A stretch of 64,000 nt of DNA from Marinomonas fungiae (GTDB lineage Bacteria > Pseudomonadota > Gammaproteobacteria > Pseudomonadales > Marinomonadaceae): contig NZ_LIQF01000015.1 in assembly GCF_001418205.1 (NCBI RefSeq), positions 19,511 to 83,510 of the forward strand. Direction: 5' to 3'. Under the pieces are notes generated by a model. It worked only from the letters and a program-made list of their open reading frames with translations. It made no database searches and was not told where the DNA came from. Shown here piece after piece: positions 37,507 to 47,345 of this stretch (positions are counted from its first letter, which is position 1; every line of letters starts with the position of its first letter). A program made the translations under genes and the position numbers.

Positions 37507-38460
37507 TTAACGAGCGCTTAAGCGCGCTTCGATCGAATCCATCAATGTCATACCGATATCTAACCCAAATTGCTCATCTAGCTGACGAATGCAAGTTGGA
37601 CTGGTGACGTTGATCTCTGTCAGGTAGTCACCGATAACGTCCAGGCCAACAAACATCAGGTCTTTTTCTTTCAATGTTGGGATCACTTGGTCACAAATCC
37701 AACGCTCACGTTCCGTCAGTGCTCGGCCTTCCCCGCGCCCGCCAGCGGCCAAATTGCCACGGGTTTCGCCGGAGGCTGGAATGCGTGATAAACCGTAAGG
37801 AATGGGTTTGCCATCCACGATTAAAATACGCTTGTCACCATCTTTGATTTCGGGAATGTATTTCTGAGCCATGATTTGCATCGCTCCCATTTCGGTTAGG
37901 GTCTCGATAATCACGTTGACGTTAGCGTCGTCTTCTTTAACTCGGAAAATTGAGCTGCCCCCCATGCCATCTAGGGGTTTAAAAATGACGTCTTTGTGTT
38001 CTTTGTGAAAGGCTTTTAGCAAGTCTGCTCGACGAGTCACCAGTACTTCAGGGCAACATTGCGGGAATTGTGTGGCGAACAATTTTTCGTTGCACTCAAG
38101 TAAAGCTTTCGGATTATTAACGACCATGGCACCGTCACGCTGCGCTTGATCAAGAATCATGGTTGTGTGCATGAAAGGAATGTCGAATGGCGGATCTTTA
38201 CGCATAAGGACAACGTCTAAATCGCCCATAGCCATTACTTCCTCGGCTCCCAATTCATAAAAGTGATCAGGGTCTTTAAAAACAGCTAACGACTTGGTCA
38301 ACGCGAACGCTTTGCCTCGGTCTAGGTACAGGTCTTTTTGCTCCATGTAGTACAAAGACCAACCTTTTTCAGCGGCTGCCCAAAGCATGGCTAGTGACGA
38401 GTCTTTTTTGTAATTAATGGACGAGATGGGATCCATTACAATGCCGAGTTTAATGGTCAT
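37507..38460 (-). CDS. gshB: Glutathione synthetase
   Basis: A 317-residue ATP-grasp enzyme that joins gamma-glutamylcysteine and glycine. IKLGIVMDPISSINYKKDSS opens the pre-ATP-grasp domain, KPLDGMGGSSIFR is the ATP-binding glycine-rich loop, and DVIGDYLTEINVTSPT carries the metal/ATP residues. The length agrees with E. coli GshB (316). AGGAAG stands before the ATG. It is followed by the TonB-like gene. Confidence 0.97.
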   Translation of the reverse strand: MTIKLGIVMDPISSINYKKDSSLAMLWAAAEKGWSLYYMEQKDLYLDRGKAFALTKSLAVFKDPDHFYELGAEEVMAMGDLDVVLMRKDPPFDIPFMHTTMILDQAQRDGAMVVNNPKALLECNEKLFATQFPQCCPEVLVTRRADLLKAFHKEHKDVIFKPLDGMGGSSIFRVKEDDANVNVIIETLTEMGAMQIMAQKYIPEIKDGDKRILIVDGKPIPYGLSRIPASGETRGNLAAGGRGEGRALTERERWICDQVIPTLKEKDLMFVGLDVIGDYLTEINVTSPTCIRQLDEQFGLDIGMTLMDSIEARLSAR

Positions 38461-38625
38461 GGTGTACGCTTCCTGTAACAGCGCATAGGCGTTAAAAGGC
38501 CCAGCTTAAAAATAGAAATATAGGGAAGAGTATAAGGACTCAAGACAGGAAAGATAAGGGTTGGAGTAAGAAAATATCGGATAAGGGATTGCGGCACAGC
38601 AAGCAGCCGTGCCGCAACGGTAGAA

Positions 38626-40326
38626 TTACCAGCCGCCCATATTTTCCGTTGCATCAATAAAGATCACACCATCATCATTAATGGTGGTATTGCCTTGAGG
38701 GAAATTATTACTCGGCGCCGCCGGTTGGCTCGGCGCTTGATAGCGAGCAGGTGCCTGCTGGTAACTTGGCGTTACTGGCGCTGGCTGAGTTGTGGCTGGG
38801 TAAGCTTGGGCTGGTGCTTGACTAGGTTGGCTCGGCGCCGTGTATTGCGGTTGAGCTGGAACCTGGTAGCTATTGCCACTGTTTGGAACTGAAGCAGGGA
38901 CATACGGCGCTGGAGTAGGTGTTGTCGTTACTGGCTGAGGTGCAGTGCTGGTTTGTTGAGGCACAGGTGCTGCAGCTTGCTGCACCGTACGCTGTCTAGG
39001 CAGCGTTTGTTGTTCAAAGCCCAATTCCTCTGGCTGATAAATACGCATGGCGCGCATCAAATCGCCTTTACTGTTAAACAGGCGGAATTCTGAATACAGT
39101 TCGTCGTAATCTGCGTTAACGTAGTCTTGGCGCGCTTCAAATAGCTCGTTTTCGCTGTCCAGTACGTCTAACAATGTACGTCGGCCCAAGTTAAATTGCT
39201 GCGCGTATGCTACTTGAGACTCTTTTGTTGCAGTGACGTATTGCTGTAAGTAGGTCTTTGAGCCTAGTGATGCTTCGTAGGAGGCCCACGCTAGGCGAGC
39301 GGTTAGTTCTGCTTCACGGGTAGTATTGCGTTGAATTTCAGACGCTTGAATGTTTTGCTGCAATGCGGCTCTTTGTGCTCTCTTGTCCGCACCACCATTA
39401 TAAAGGTTGTAATTCAGACGCAACATTGCTGTTAGGTCCTCATCGCTGCCTTCTCTACCATCGATGTTGTCATCAAATGAACGCTCAACAACAAAGTTTA
39501 GCTCAGGGTAGTAGTTTGACTTGGTAGCGTTCACATAATGATCTGTGGCTTCTACATCCCAGCGGGCAGAGTCAATAGCGGGGTTGTTTTTTAATGCTTG
39601 ATCAATGGCATCCGCTAGGCTTGTTGGCAGCAGTGCGTCATCTGGCTCAGGGTAGATAAGTTCTTCTGGTGGCATCTCACCGACAACATTTTTGTAGTTC
39701 GCTTCTGCTGTACGTAAATTATCTAGCGCAGATAAGCGATTGGCTTCCGCTTTGGCCAAACGTGCAGAAATCTGGCTGAAGTCTGACTGACGACCTACAC
39801 CTGATTCGCTGGCGGTACGTATTTGCTGATAAATGCGGTTGTGTGTCTCTAGATTAGATAAGGCCAATTGATACAACTCGCGGTTACGCAATACATCCGT
39901 ATAGGCTTTGGAGACCTCTAATGCTTTATTTTCAACTTGTATTAGGGCATTCCAGCGATTGGCTTCGGCCTCGGCATGTAAACGTTTCACGTCGGATGTT
40001 GAATTGAAACCGTTAAAAATAGGCTGTGTCAGTGTGATGGCTAACTCTCGTCGCGTTAAAGAGACGTCTTCGCCTGTCCCTTGATAGTCATAGGTCGTTT
40101 CATGTCCGATACCAGCACTTAAATCAATAGATGGATAAAAGCCGTTTCGACGCGAAACTTCTGTGTTTTCCAGACTCTCTTTGAATAGAGCAATGGCTTG
40201 TCGAATTTTAGGGTTGCTTTCGACAGCTTGATAGGTTGCTTCTTCTAATGTGATACCTAGTGCTGGTAGGGCACAAAAGGAAGTTGCTAAAGCAATACTG
40301 CTAGCTACTAATTTTCGTCGGAACAT
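38626..40326 (-). CDS. tolC: TolC-family outer-membrane efflux channel with Pro/Gln-rich tail
   Basis: A 566-residue outer-membrane channel with a signal peptide (cleavage after ALPALG, about 24). Two outer-membrane efflux repeats follow (about 25-215 and 225-425), including GITLEEATYQAVESNP and QQFNLGRRTLLDVLDSENELFEARQDY. It forms the exit duct for tripartite pumps and type I secretion. After about residue 430 the protein carries a long low-complexity extension rich in Pro, Gln, Ala and Thr, not found in E. coli TolC at this length. ATG 40326 is chosen over GTG 40335, because the AGGTG ribosome site overlaps the latter. Confidence 0.93.
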   Translation of the reverse strand: MFRRKLVASSIALATSFCALPALGITLEEATYQAVESNPKIRQAIALFKESLENTEVSRRNGFYPSIDLSAGIGHETTYDYQGTGEDVSLTRRELAITLTQPIFNGFNSTSDVKRLHAEAEANRWNALIQVENKALEVSKAYTDVLRNRELYQLALSNLETHNRIYQQIRTASESGVGRQSDFSQISARLAKAEANRLSALDNLRTAEANYKNVVGEMPPEELIYPEPDDALLPTSLADAIDQALKNNPAIDSARWDVEATDHYVNATKSNYYPELNFVVERSFDDNIDGREGSDEDLTAMLRLNYNLYNGGADKRAQRAALQQNIQASEIQRNTTREAELTARLAWASYEASLGSKTYLQQYVTATKESQVAYAQQFNLGRRTLLDVLDSENELFEARQDYVNADYDELYSEFRLFNSKGDLMRAMRIYQPEELGFEQQTLPRQRTVQQAAAPVPQQTSTAPQPVTTTPTPAPYVPASVPNSGNSYQVPAQPQYTAPSQPSQAPAQAYPATTQPAPVTPSYQQAPARYQAPSQPAAPSNNFPQGNTTINDDGVIFIDATENMGGW

Positions 40327-40469
40327 GGGCTTCACCTAGCGGTTTAAGAATGTAAGACCTGAGTCTATTTTGTATAAAAATTATGCAGGTATTAGTTTAT
40401 GAAACTAATACATCCAATAACAACATCTTAGTGTTACACCTTTAATTGATGTGTAACGAAACGTAAACT

Positions 40470-41201
40470 TCAAATGTCGCCCCACAGTAGATTTAAAGCG
40501 GTTAGGGCGACGATAGGTGCTGTTTCTGTCCGCAGTACCCTTGGTCCCAACGCTACTGCTGCAAAACCTTCTTTTTCAGCCAATGTTACTTCTGCCTCAG
40601 TTAAACCGCCTTCTGGGCCGATTAATAGGGCAACTTGTTGATTATTAGGTTGTTTAAACGCATTGATTGGGCGAGCGCTATGGTGGTGTAGTGCTAGCTT
40701 TAACATATCTTTACATTCTTTAACCCAATCTTCTAAGGCGATTGGAAAACCTACTTCAGGTACGACTCCACGACCAGATTGCTCCGCAGCGCTGATGGCA
40801 ACTTGTTGCCAATGTTGTACGCGCTTTTCTAAGCGTGCATCGTTCAGGCGTACTTCACAGCGCTCACTAAACAAAGGTTGGATTTTATAAACACCAGACT
40901 CCACTGCTTTTTGAATGGCGTAGTCCATACGCTCACCACGGGAAATGGATTGGCCGATGGTCACTTGCAGAGGGGATTCGTTATGCAATTCAACAAAGTC
41001 GAAAACAGCGATTTGTGCGCTGCGTTTTTCTACATTTACCAGCTTTGCATTGTATTGGCCGCCTTGGCCGTTAAAGAGAATAATGGGATGATCTTCTTTT
41101 AAGCGGAGTACTTTACAGCAATGCTGGAACGCTCCGTCAGGCAAGTCAAAGGTGGTGTGTTCAGTAAGTGGTAGATCGACGTGGATACGTGGAATGCGCA
41201 T
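40470..41201 (-). CDS. rsmE: 16S rRNA (uracil-1498-N3) methyltransferase RsmE
   Basis: A 243-residue SPOUT methyltransferase acting on U1498 of 16S rRNA. The N-terminus is MRIPRIHVDLPL. The knot region holds LIGPEGGLTEAEV and LGPRVLRTETAPI, the signature of the family. It lies just downstream of metK, but the metK terminator stands between them and ends five bases before this ATG. The only ribosome-site-like sequence (GAGGG) is inside the terminator stem. Confidence 0.96.
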   Translation of the reverse strand: MRIPRIHVDLPLTEHTTFDLPDGAFQHCCKVLRLKEDHPIILFNGQGGQYNAKLVNVEKRSAQIAVFDFVELHNESPLQVTIGQSISRGERMDYAIQKAVESGVYKIQPLFSERCEVRLNDARLEKRVQHWQQVAISAAEQSGRGVVPEVGFPIALEDWVKECKDMLKLALHHHSARPINAFKQPNNQQVALLIGPEGGLTEAEVTLAEKEGFAAVALGPRVLRTETAPIVALTALNLLWGDI

Positions 41202-41205
41202 AAAT

Positions 41206-41230
41206 AAAAAAGCCCTCTGTTGAGAGGGCT
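41206..41230 (-). terminator. Rho-independent terminator between metK and rsmE
   Basis: On the minus strand AGCCCTCT, loop CAAC, AGAGGGCT, then five T. It abuts the rsmE start codon. Confidence 0.88.
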
Positions 41231-41252
41231 TTTATAACGGAAATCCGCAGAA

Positions 41253-42416
41253 TTATAAACCGGCAGCTTTACGAAGCACGTCAGCTTTGTCTGTGCGTTC
41301 CCAAGTGAAGTTTGCTTCTTCGCGACCAAAGTGGCCGTAAGCCGCTGTTGGTAGGTAAATTGGGCGCTTAAGATCTAGCATCTTAATTAGACCCGCTGGG
41401 CGCAGTTCAAAGTGCTCGCGAACGAGCTGAGTGATCAGTGCATCGCTTACTTTGCCTGTACCAAAAGTGTTGATGCTGATTGATGTTGGCTCAGCCACAC
41501 CGATGGCGTAAGACACTTGGATCTCACACTTGTCCGCAAGGCCAGCGGCCACGATGTTCTTTGCAACGTAACGGCCTGCGTAGGCAGCAGAGCGGTCTAC
41601 TTTGGATGGATCTTTACCAGAGAACGCGCCACCACCGTGACGTGCCATACCGCCGTAAGTGTCTACGATGATTTTACGACCCGTTAAACCACAGTCACCC
41701 ACTGGGCCGCCAATGATGAATTGGCCAGTTGGGTTGATGAAATACTTGGTGTCTTTCGATAGCCATTCTTCAGGAAGAACGGGTTTAATGATTTCTTCCA
41801 TTACCGCTTCGCGAAGGTCTGATTGCTTCACGGCAGCACTGTGCTGTGTCGACAGTACCACTGCATCAATCGCGCAAGGTTTGCCATTTTCGTCGTAACG
41901 GAAAGTTACCTGGCTTTTCGCATCTGGGCGAAGGAAGTCTAGCGTACCGTTCTTACGAACTTCGGCTTGGCGTTGGACCAAACGATGTGAATAGGTAATC
42001 GGAGCTGGCATGAGCACGTCAGTTTCGTTAGTCGCGAAACCGAACATTAGACCTTGGTCACCGGCGCCTTGCTCGTGATCGTCCGCTTCGTCAACGCCGA
42101 CTGCGATGTCTACCGATTGCTTACCGATGGCATTAAGAACCGCACAAGATTCCCAGTCAAAGCCCATTTCAGAACTGTTGTAGCCGATTTCACGAACCAC
42201 GCCACGCGCGATTTCTTCGATGTCGACCCACGCGTTAGTACGAACTTCACCTGCAACCAATACCATGCCAGTTTTGACAAGGGTTTCGCAGGCAACGCGT
42301 GCTTCGGAGTCTTCTTTTAGGATGGCATCCAAGATCGCATCGGATACTTGGTCTGCAATTTTATCTGGGTGGCCTTCAGAAACAGATTCTGAAGTAAATA
42401 AAGAATATTCTGACAT
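41253..42416 (-). CDS. metK: S-adenosylmethionine synthetase
   Basis: A 387-residue enzyme making SAM from methionine and ATP. Typical stretches are [30 protein letters not shown], and the P-loop-like [19 protein letters not shown]. The length equals the usual 384-390. ATG 42416 has AGAGG eight bases upstream; the longer frame to 42461 would start within the leader terminator. It is divergent from tkt across 363 bases. A leader with two alternative hairpins suggests transcription attenuation. Confidence 0.97.
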   Translation of the reverse strand: MSEYSLFTSESVSEGHPDKIADQVSDAILDAILKEDSEARVACETLVKTGMVLVAGEVRTNAWVDIEEIARGVVREIGYNSSEMGFDWESCAVLNAIGKQSVDIAVGVDEADDHEQGAGDQGLMFGFATNETDVLMPAPITYSHRLVQRQAEVRKNGTLDFLRPDAKSQVTFRYDENGKPCAIDAVVLSTQHSAAVKQSDLREAVMEEIIKPVLPEEWLSKDTKYFINPTGQFIIGGPVGDCGLTGRKIIVDTYGGMARHGGGAFSGKDPSKVDRSAAYAGRYVAKNIVAAGLADKCEIQVSYAIGVAEPTSISINTFGTGKVSDALITQLVREHFELRPAGLIKMLDLKRPIYLPTAAYGHFGREEANFTWERTDKADVLRKAAGL

Positions 42417-42461
42417 GTTTGTGCCTCTATAGATGTAAATTCTAGAGCGCCAAACAGGCAT

Positions 42462-42518
42462 AAAAAAACCCGCTTAGCTGAAGATGTTGCTAAACAGGCT
42501 GTTCTGCTTCTGTTTAGC
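42462..42518 (-). promoter_or_regulatory. metK leader with mutually exclusive hairpins (candidate attenuator)
   Basis: On the minus strand the leader reads GCTAAACAG (42518-42510), a 12-base loop, then CTGTTTAGC (42497-42489): a perfect 9-bp hairpin. The second arm can instead pair, as GTTTAGC, with GCTAAGC (42478-42472) across a 10-base loop, followed by GGG and seven T (42468-42462), which is a terminator. The two structures cannot form together. The other part of the 363-base gap (42551-42779) contains the tkt leader; a TATGAT at 42641-42646 may be the tkt -10, with no good -35. Confidence 0.6.
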
Positions 42519-42522
42519 TGAT

Positions 42523-42550
42523 TTTATATAGCGTCCGCAAGCCGAAACAA
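42523..42550 (-). promoter_or_regulatory. Probable metK promoter
   Basis: On the minus strand, TTGTTT (42550-42545), a 16-base spacer and TATAAA (42528-42523). The start point would fall near 42516, at the edge of the first leader hairpin; if exact, it would shorten that stem by one or two pairs. Confidence 0.5.
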
Positions 42551-42779
42551 ATCGACGCTGTGGCGCGAATGATGGACCAACAACGACTAAAATTCAAGCA
42601 ATTAAGCGCTTTTGATAGGGTACGAACGCGTCTTTTTTGCTATGATTCTCGCCATCTTTGTGCAATTTCATTTTCTTTGCTCAATTATTGAGCGCCAGCA
42701 AGCTGTGGACGTTGCAAGGACTCGGCTTAGCGTGGAGAATGAAACGACATTTCGTACATTAACCAGGAGTGGATGATCA

Positions 42780-44780
42780 ATGCCGTCTCGTAAACAACTT
42801 GCTAATGCTATTCGCGTACTCAGTATGGACGCGGTTCAAAAAGCAAAATCTGGACACCCAGGCGCCCCAATGGGCATGGCTGATATTGCTGAAGTGCTTT
42901 GGAATGACTTTCTAAAACACAACCCAACTGACGCTAAATGGGTCGACCGTGACCGTTTTATTCTGTCAAACGGCCACGGCTCTATGTTGATTTACTCGTT
43001 GCTACATCTTTCAGGCTACAACCTGTCGATAGAAGACTTGAAGCAATTCCGCCAACTGCACTCAAAAACTCCTGGTCACCCTGAGTATGGTTATACGGAA
43101 GGCGTTGAAACAACAACAGGTCCTCTAGGCGCTGGTATCAGCAACGCTGTCGGTATGGCGATCGCTGAGAAAACCCTAGCGGCACAATTCAACCGTGAAG
43201 GCCACAACGTTGTTGATCACAACACCTACTGCTTCCTAGGCGACGGCTGTATGATGGAAGGTATCTCCCATGAGGCATGTTCTCTAGCGGGTACCCTAGG
43301 TCTTGGTAAGCTGATCGCATTCTGGGATGACAACGGCATCTCTATCGACGGCCATGTAGAAGGCTGGTTCACAGACGACACACCCAAACGTTTCGAGTCT
43401 TACGGCTGGCATGTGATTGCTGACGTAGATGGCCACGATCCAGAAGCGATCAAAGCGGCGATCGAAGCAGCGAAAGCGGAAACTTCTAAGCCAACACTGA
43501 TTTGCTGTAAAACGATCATCGGTTTTGGCTCACCAAACAAATCAGGTTCTCACGATTGTCACGGTGCGCCACTAGGTGACGAAGAAATCGCTGCAGCACG
43601 CGAATTCCTAGGTTGGCCACATGCGCCATTCGAAATCCCTGCGGATGTTTACGAAGGTTGGGACGCGAAATCAAAAGGTGCGGCAGCACAATCTGAGTGG
43701 AACGCAAAATTTGAAGCGTACCAAGCCGCTTACCCAGAGCTTGCAGCAGAATTTGAACGCCGTGTTGTAAAAGGTGAATTGCCAGCAGACTTCGCTGAAA
43801 AAGCGGCAGCTTACATCAAAGAGTGCCAAGAAAAAGGTGAAAACATCGCCAGCCGTAAAGCGTCTCAAAACGCGATCGGTACCTTCGGTGCCATCCTGCC
43901 TGAATTGCTAGGTGGCTCGGCTGACTTGGCGGGTTCTAACCTAACCCTATGGTCTGGCTCGAAAGGTATTCAAGAAGATCCAGCGGGTAACTACGTATTC
44001 TACGGTGTGCGCGAATTTGGTATGAGCGGCATTATGAACGGTGTATCGCTACACGGTGGCTTCATCAACTACGGCGCGACCTTCATGATGTTCATGGAGT
44101 ATGCACGCAACGCAGTTCGTATGTCGGCTTTGATGGGCATTCAGAACATCTTCGTTTACACCCACGACTCCATCGGTCAAGGTGAAGACGGCCCAACGCA
44201 CCAACCAGTTGAGCAACTTGCTAACCTACGCATGACGCCAAACATGGCCGTATGGCGTCCAGCGGATGCCACTGAAACAGCGGTAGCATGGGCGGCGGGT
44301 ATCCAGCGCCGTTCGGGTCCTACGTCTTTGGTCTTCAGTCGTCAAAACTTACCAGCGCTTGCACGTACAGAGGCTCAAGTAGCGGACATCGCGAAAGGTG
44401 CTTACGTACTGTCTGACTGTGACGGCACGCCTGAACTGATTCTGATTGCAACCGGCTCTGAAGTGTCTCTAGCGATGGATTCTGCGAAAGCATTGGCTGA
44501 GAAAGGCACGAAAGTTCGTGTGGTATCTATGCCATCTACGGATGCCTTTGATGCGCAAGATGCAGCCTACCAAGAGTCTGTGCTACCAAGCAGTGTGACC
44601 AAGCGTGTGGCAATTGAAGCAGCGCATGTTGACTACTGGTACAAGTACGTTGGCTTTGGTGGTGCAATGGTTGGTATGCGTACCTTTGGTGAATCTGCAC
44701 CAGGTGGCGACCTAATGAAACACTTTGGCTTCACGGTTGAAAACGTGGTGGCCACAGCAGAGAAACTGCTGAACGCCTAA
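42780..44780 (+). CDS. tkt: Transketolase
   Basis: A 666-residue thiamine diphosphate enzyme of the pentose phosphate pathway that moves two-carbon units between sugar phosphates. [18 protein letters not shown] opens the protein, and the ThDP motif [13 protein letters not shown] continues to WDDN. Later stretches include [20 protein letters not shown] and the C-terminal domain with [16 protein letters not shown]. The length is normal (E. coli TktA 663). It heads tkt-epd-pgk-fba, the same order as in many gammaproteobacteria. AGGAG lies 11 bases before the ATG. Confidence 0.97.
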   Translation: MPSRKQLANAIRVLSMDAVQKAKSGHPGAPMGMADIAEVLWNDFLKHNPTDAKWVDRDRFILSNGHGSMLIYSLLHLSGYNLSIEDLKQFRQLHSKTPGHPEYGYTEGVETTTGPLGAGISNAVGMAIAEKTLAAQFNREGHNVVDHNTYCFLGDGCMMEGISHEACSLAGTLGLGKLIAFWDDNGISIDGHVEGWFTDDTPKRFESYGWHVIADVDGHDPEAIKAAIEAAKAETSKPTLICCKTIIGFGSPNKSGSHDCHGAPLGDEEIAAAREFLGWPHAPFEIPADVYEGWDAKSKGAAAQSEWNAKFEAYQAAYPELAAEFERRVVKGELPADFAEKAAAYIKECQEKGENIASRKASQNAIGTFGAILPELLGGSADLAGSNLTLWSGSKGIQEDPAGNYVFYGVREFGMSGIMNGVSLHGGFINYGATFMMFMEYARNAVRMSALMGIQNIFVYTHDSIGQGEDGPTHQPVEQLANLRMTPNMAVWRPADATETAVAWAAGIQRRSGPTSLVFSRQNLPALARTEAQVADIAKGAYVLSDCDGTPELILIATGSEVSLAMDSAKALAEKGTKVRVVSMPSTDAFDAQDAAYQESVLPSSVTKRVAIEAAHVDYWYKYVGFGGAMVGMRTFGESAPGGDLMKHFGFTVENVVATAEKLLNA

Positions 44781-44795
44781 CGGCTTCACAACGAA

Positions 44796-44822
44796 AGAGG
44801 AGCTTCAGGCTCCTCTTTTTTG
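44796..44822 (+). terminator. Rho-independent terminator of tkt
   Basis: AGAGGAGC, loop TTCAG, GCTCCTCT and a T run, 15 bases after the stop. It separates tkt from epd, although read-through is possible. Confidence 0.9.
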
Positions 44823-44848
44823 TTGCTTTAAGATGATTTAAGAGAACT

Positions 44849-45880
44849 ATGTTGCGAGTAGCGATTAACGGCTATGGCCGAATTGGCCGATCAGTGCTTC
44901 GAGCGATCTATGAAAACGGCTATCAAGACCGTTTGCATGTGGTGGCGATTAATGAATTGTCTGATATAGAGACGATTAGTTATTTGACGCGCTATGACAC
45001 GACCCATGGCCGTTTCCCCAAGCCTGTCTCGATCAAAGAAAACAGCTTGATGATCGGTGAAGATGAAATTCAGTGCTTTAGTGCTGTCGCACCTGAAGAT
45101 TTGGATTGGGCCAGTTTGCATGTGGATCTCGTGCTGGAGTGTTCCGGTGTCTTTACCGAGCGGGACCAGATTCAGCGTTTTATCGATGCTGGTGCGCCGC
45201 GTGTGCTGTTATCACAACCTGCATCCGCGGATGTAGATGCGACCATTGTTTATGGTTTTAACCATGAAGCGGTGGTGGCGGCCCAGACCATCGTATCGGC
45301 TGCGTCCTGCACCACGAACTGCGTGATTCCGGTATTGGATACGCTGCAAGCTTTGTGTGGTGTCGAGCATGGTGCGACGCAAACGATTCATTCGGCGATG
45401 AATGATCAGCCGATTATCGATGCTTATCATACGAAAGATTTGCGTTTAACTCGTTCAGCAATGAGCTCGATTATCCCGGTGAATACTGGACTTGATCGCG
45501 GTATTGGCCGCATGATGCCGGAGCTGGCGGGCAAGATCAGTTCAAATGCCGTGCGTGTACCCACCATTAACGTATCGTTAATTGATATGGTGGTACGCAC
45601 TCAGCAAGAGGTGACGACCGAACAGGTGAATACTGCACTGCAGGTGGCAGCATCTTCAAAATATGCTGGATTATTAGGCTACACTCAGGAAGCTCACGCA
45701 TCGGTAGATTTTAACCATGATCCACGCTCGGTGATTATTGACGGTACTCAAACTCAGGTCGTCGATGGCCGCTTGATTAAGCTCTTGTGCTGGTTTGATA
45801 ACGAATGGGGCTATGCAAACCGTATGTTGGACGTGGCTTGCTATTGGCAACAATTATTGGAAGACAGTGTCGCGCAATAA
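44849..45880 (+). CDS. epd: Erythrose-4-phosphate dehydrogenase
   Basis: A 343-residue GAPDH-family enzyme that oxidises erythrose 4-phosphate to 4-phosphoerythronate, for pyridoxal phosphate synthesis. The Rossmann motif is INGYGRIGRSVLRA and the catalytic Cys is in SAASCTTNCV. The C-terminus has WFDNEWGYANRMLD. The N-terminal VAINELSDIETISYL and HSAMNDQPIIDAYH favour Epd over GAPDH. It sits between tkt and pgk, the classic epd position. GAPDH activity cannot be fully excluded from sequence. Confidence 0.92.
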   Translation: MLRVAINGYGRIGRSVLRAIYENGYQDRLHVVAINELSDIETISYLTRYDTTHGRFPKPVSIKENSLMIGEDEIQCFSAVAPEDLDWASLHVDLVLECSGVFTERDQIQRFIDAGAPRVLLSQPASADVDATIVYGFNHEAVVAAQTIVSAASCTTNCVIPVLDTLQALCGVEHGATQTIHSAMNDQPIIDAYHTKDLRLTRSAMSSIIPVNTGLDRGIGRMMPELAGKISSNAVRVPTINVSLIDMVVRTQQEVTTEQVNTALQVAASSKYAGLLGYTQEAHASVDFNHDPRSVIIDGTQTQVVDGRLIKLLCWFDNEWGYANRMLDVACYWQQLLEDSVAQ

Positions 45881-45925
45881 CTGTGCACTGCACTGACAGA
45901 TTTTAAAAACGACGAGGAATCGTGC

Positions 45926-47089
45926 ATGACCGTAATTAAAATGACCGATTTGGATCTTGCGAACAAACGTGTGTTGATTCGAGAAGACCTTAACGTACCT
46001 GTGAAAGATGGCAAAGTGACCAGTGACGCGCGTATTCGTGCGGCGCTACCAACGCTAAAGCTTGCGCTAGAAGCGGGTGCGAAAGTGATTGTAATGTCCC
46101 ATCTTGGTCGTCCAACAGAAGGCGAATACGAAGAGCAGTACTCAATGCAACCTGTTGCCGATCATCTAGCAGGTCTTCTAGGTCAGGACGTCCCACTAGT
46201 GAAAGACTGGTTGGATGGTGTAGAAGTAGAAGCTGGTCAGCTTGTTTTGGTTGAAAACGTACGTTTCAACAAAGGCGAGAAGAAAGACGATGAAGCACTT
46301 TCTAAGAAAATGGCAGCGCTGTGCGATATCTACGTGATGGATGCCTTCGGTACGGCGCACCGTGCGCAAGCTTCAACGCACGGTGTGGGTAAATTTGCAC
46401 CAGTTGCTTGTGCTGGTCCTTTGTTGGCCGCTGAGCTTGAGGCGCTTGAGAAAGCTTTGGCTAAGCCAGCTCGCCCAATGGCGGCGATTGTGGGCGGCTC
46501 GAAAGTATCGACTAAGCTTACTGTGCTTGAGTCGCTATCCGACAAAGTAGATCAACTTATCGTGGGTGGCGGTATCGCCAATACCTTCCTAGCAGCTGCA
46601 GGCTTTCCTGTGGGTAAGTCACTGTACGAAGAAGATTTGATTCCTCAAGCGAAAGCCTTGATGGAGAAAGTGGATATTCCTCTGCCTGAGGACGTGGTTG
46701 TCGCAACGGAGTTCTCTGCCGACGCGCAAGCGACGGTTAAAGATGCGAAAGATGTGGCTGCAGACGATATGATTCTAGATATCGGTCCTAAAGCGGCGGC
46801 GAAGCTTGCTGGCCTTTTGGAAAGTGCGCAGACGATCATTTGGAACGGTCCAGTGGGTGTGTTTGAATTCGATCAGTTCGGCGAAGGTACTAAGACACTT
46901 TCAATGGCAATTGCCAACAGCAAAGGTTTCTCTATTGCCGGTGGTGGTGATACGCTAGCAGCGGTCGATAAATATGACATTGCAGCGCAAGTGTCTTACA
47001 TTTCTACTGGTGGCGGTGCTTTCCTAGAGTTTGTTGAAGGAAAAGTGCTACCAGCTGTTGCTATGTTAGAATCACGCACGCAAAATTAG
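45926..47089 (+). CDS. pgk: Phosphoglycerate kinase
   Basis: A 387-residue glycolytic/gluconeogenic enzyme that transfers phosphate between 1,3-bisphosphoglycerate and [24 protein letters not shown] and [13 protein letters not shown] are substrate-site stretches. [12 protein letters not shown] and [14 protein letters not shown] are the hinge and nucleotide-site signatures. The length equals that of E. coli Pgk. It follows epd by 45 bases and is probably co-transcribed with it. Downstream lies an unusually structured 256-base gap before fba. Confidence 0.97.
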   Translation: MTVIKMTDLDLANKRVLIREDLNVPVKDGKVTSDARIRAALPTLKLALEAGAKVIVMSHLGRPTEGEYEEQYSMQPVADHLAGLLGQDVPLVKDWLDGVEVEAGQLVLVENVRFNKGEKKDDEALSKKMAALCDIYVMDAFGTAHRAQASTHGVGKFAPVACAGPLLAAELEALEKALAKPARPMAAIVGGSKVSTKLTVLESLSDKVDQLIVGGGIANTFLAAAGFPVGKSLYEEDLIPQAKALMEKVDIPLPEDVVVATEFSADAQATVKDAKDVAADDMILDIGPKAAAKLAGLLESAQTIIWNGPVGVFEFDQFGEGTKTLSMAIANSKGFSIAGGGDTLAAVDKYDIAAQVSYISTGGGAFLEFVEGKVLPAVAMLESRTQN

Positions 47090-47130
47090 TGTAAAGCCGA
47101 AGGCTTATACTTGAATAAGACAGGGATAAC

Positions 47131-47242
47131 CCTGCACGATGAGATGTGTCACGATGACCATCTCATCACTGTAATCACTAACACTAGAGAGTGACCGGTC
47201 TGTCATTAGACAGAATGACAATATAACGATAAGGCGTGCAGG
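47131..47242 (+). ncRNA. Multi-helix intergenic RNA element between pgk and fba
   Basis: Outer arms CCTGCAC (47131-47137) and GTGCAGG (47236-47242) can close a helix around three hairpins. The first is GATGAGATG/CATCTCATC (47138-47167), whose loop extends the stem by GTCA/TGAC around CGA. The second is a short CACT/AGTG hairpin near 47182-47193. The third is TCTGTC/GACAGA (47199-47214) with loop ATTA. No T run follows. I recognise no known riboswitch family. It may be an mRNA-processing or stability element, a riboswitch, or a small RNA. Confidence 0.45.
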
Positions 47243-47345
47243 ATAGCAGTGCCACATGTGACACACATGCGCATGAAAAAAACATTAATGGGTGCTTTGT
47301 TGACGGCAAGGACACCACACAACTTCATTGTCAGAGGAAACTTTT

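Noticed and set aside
44849..45880. Calling this gene gapA (glyceraldehyde-3-phosphate dehydrogenase)
   Set aside because: Position between tkt and pgk and the N-terminal and substrate-region sequence fit erythrose-4-phosphate dehydrogenase better.
47328..47345. TTG start for fba
   Set aside because: The codon lies next to and includes the ribosome site AGAGGAAA that serves the ATG at 47346.
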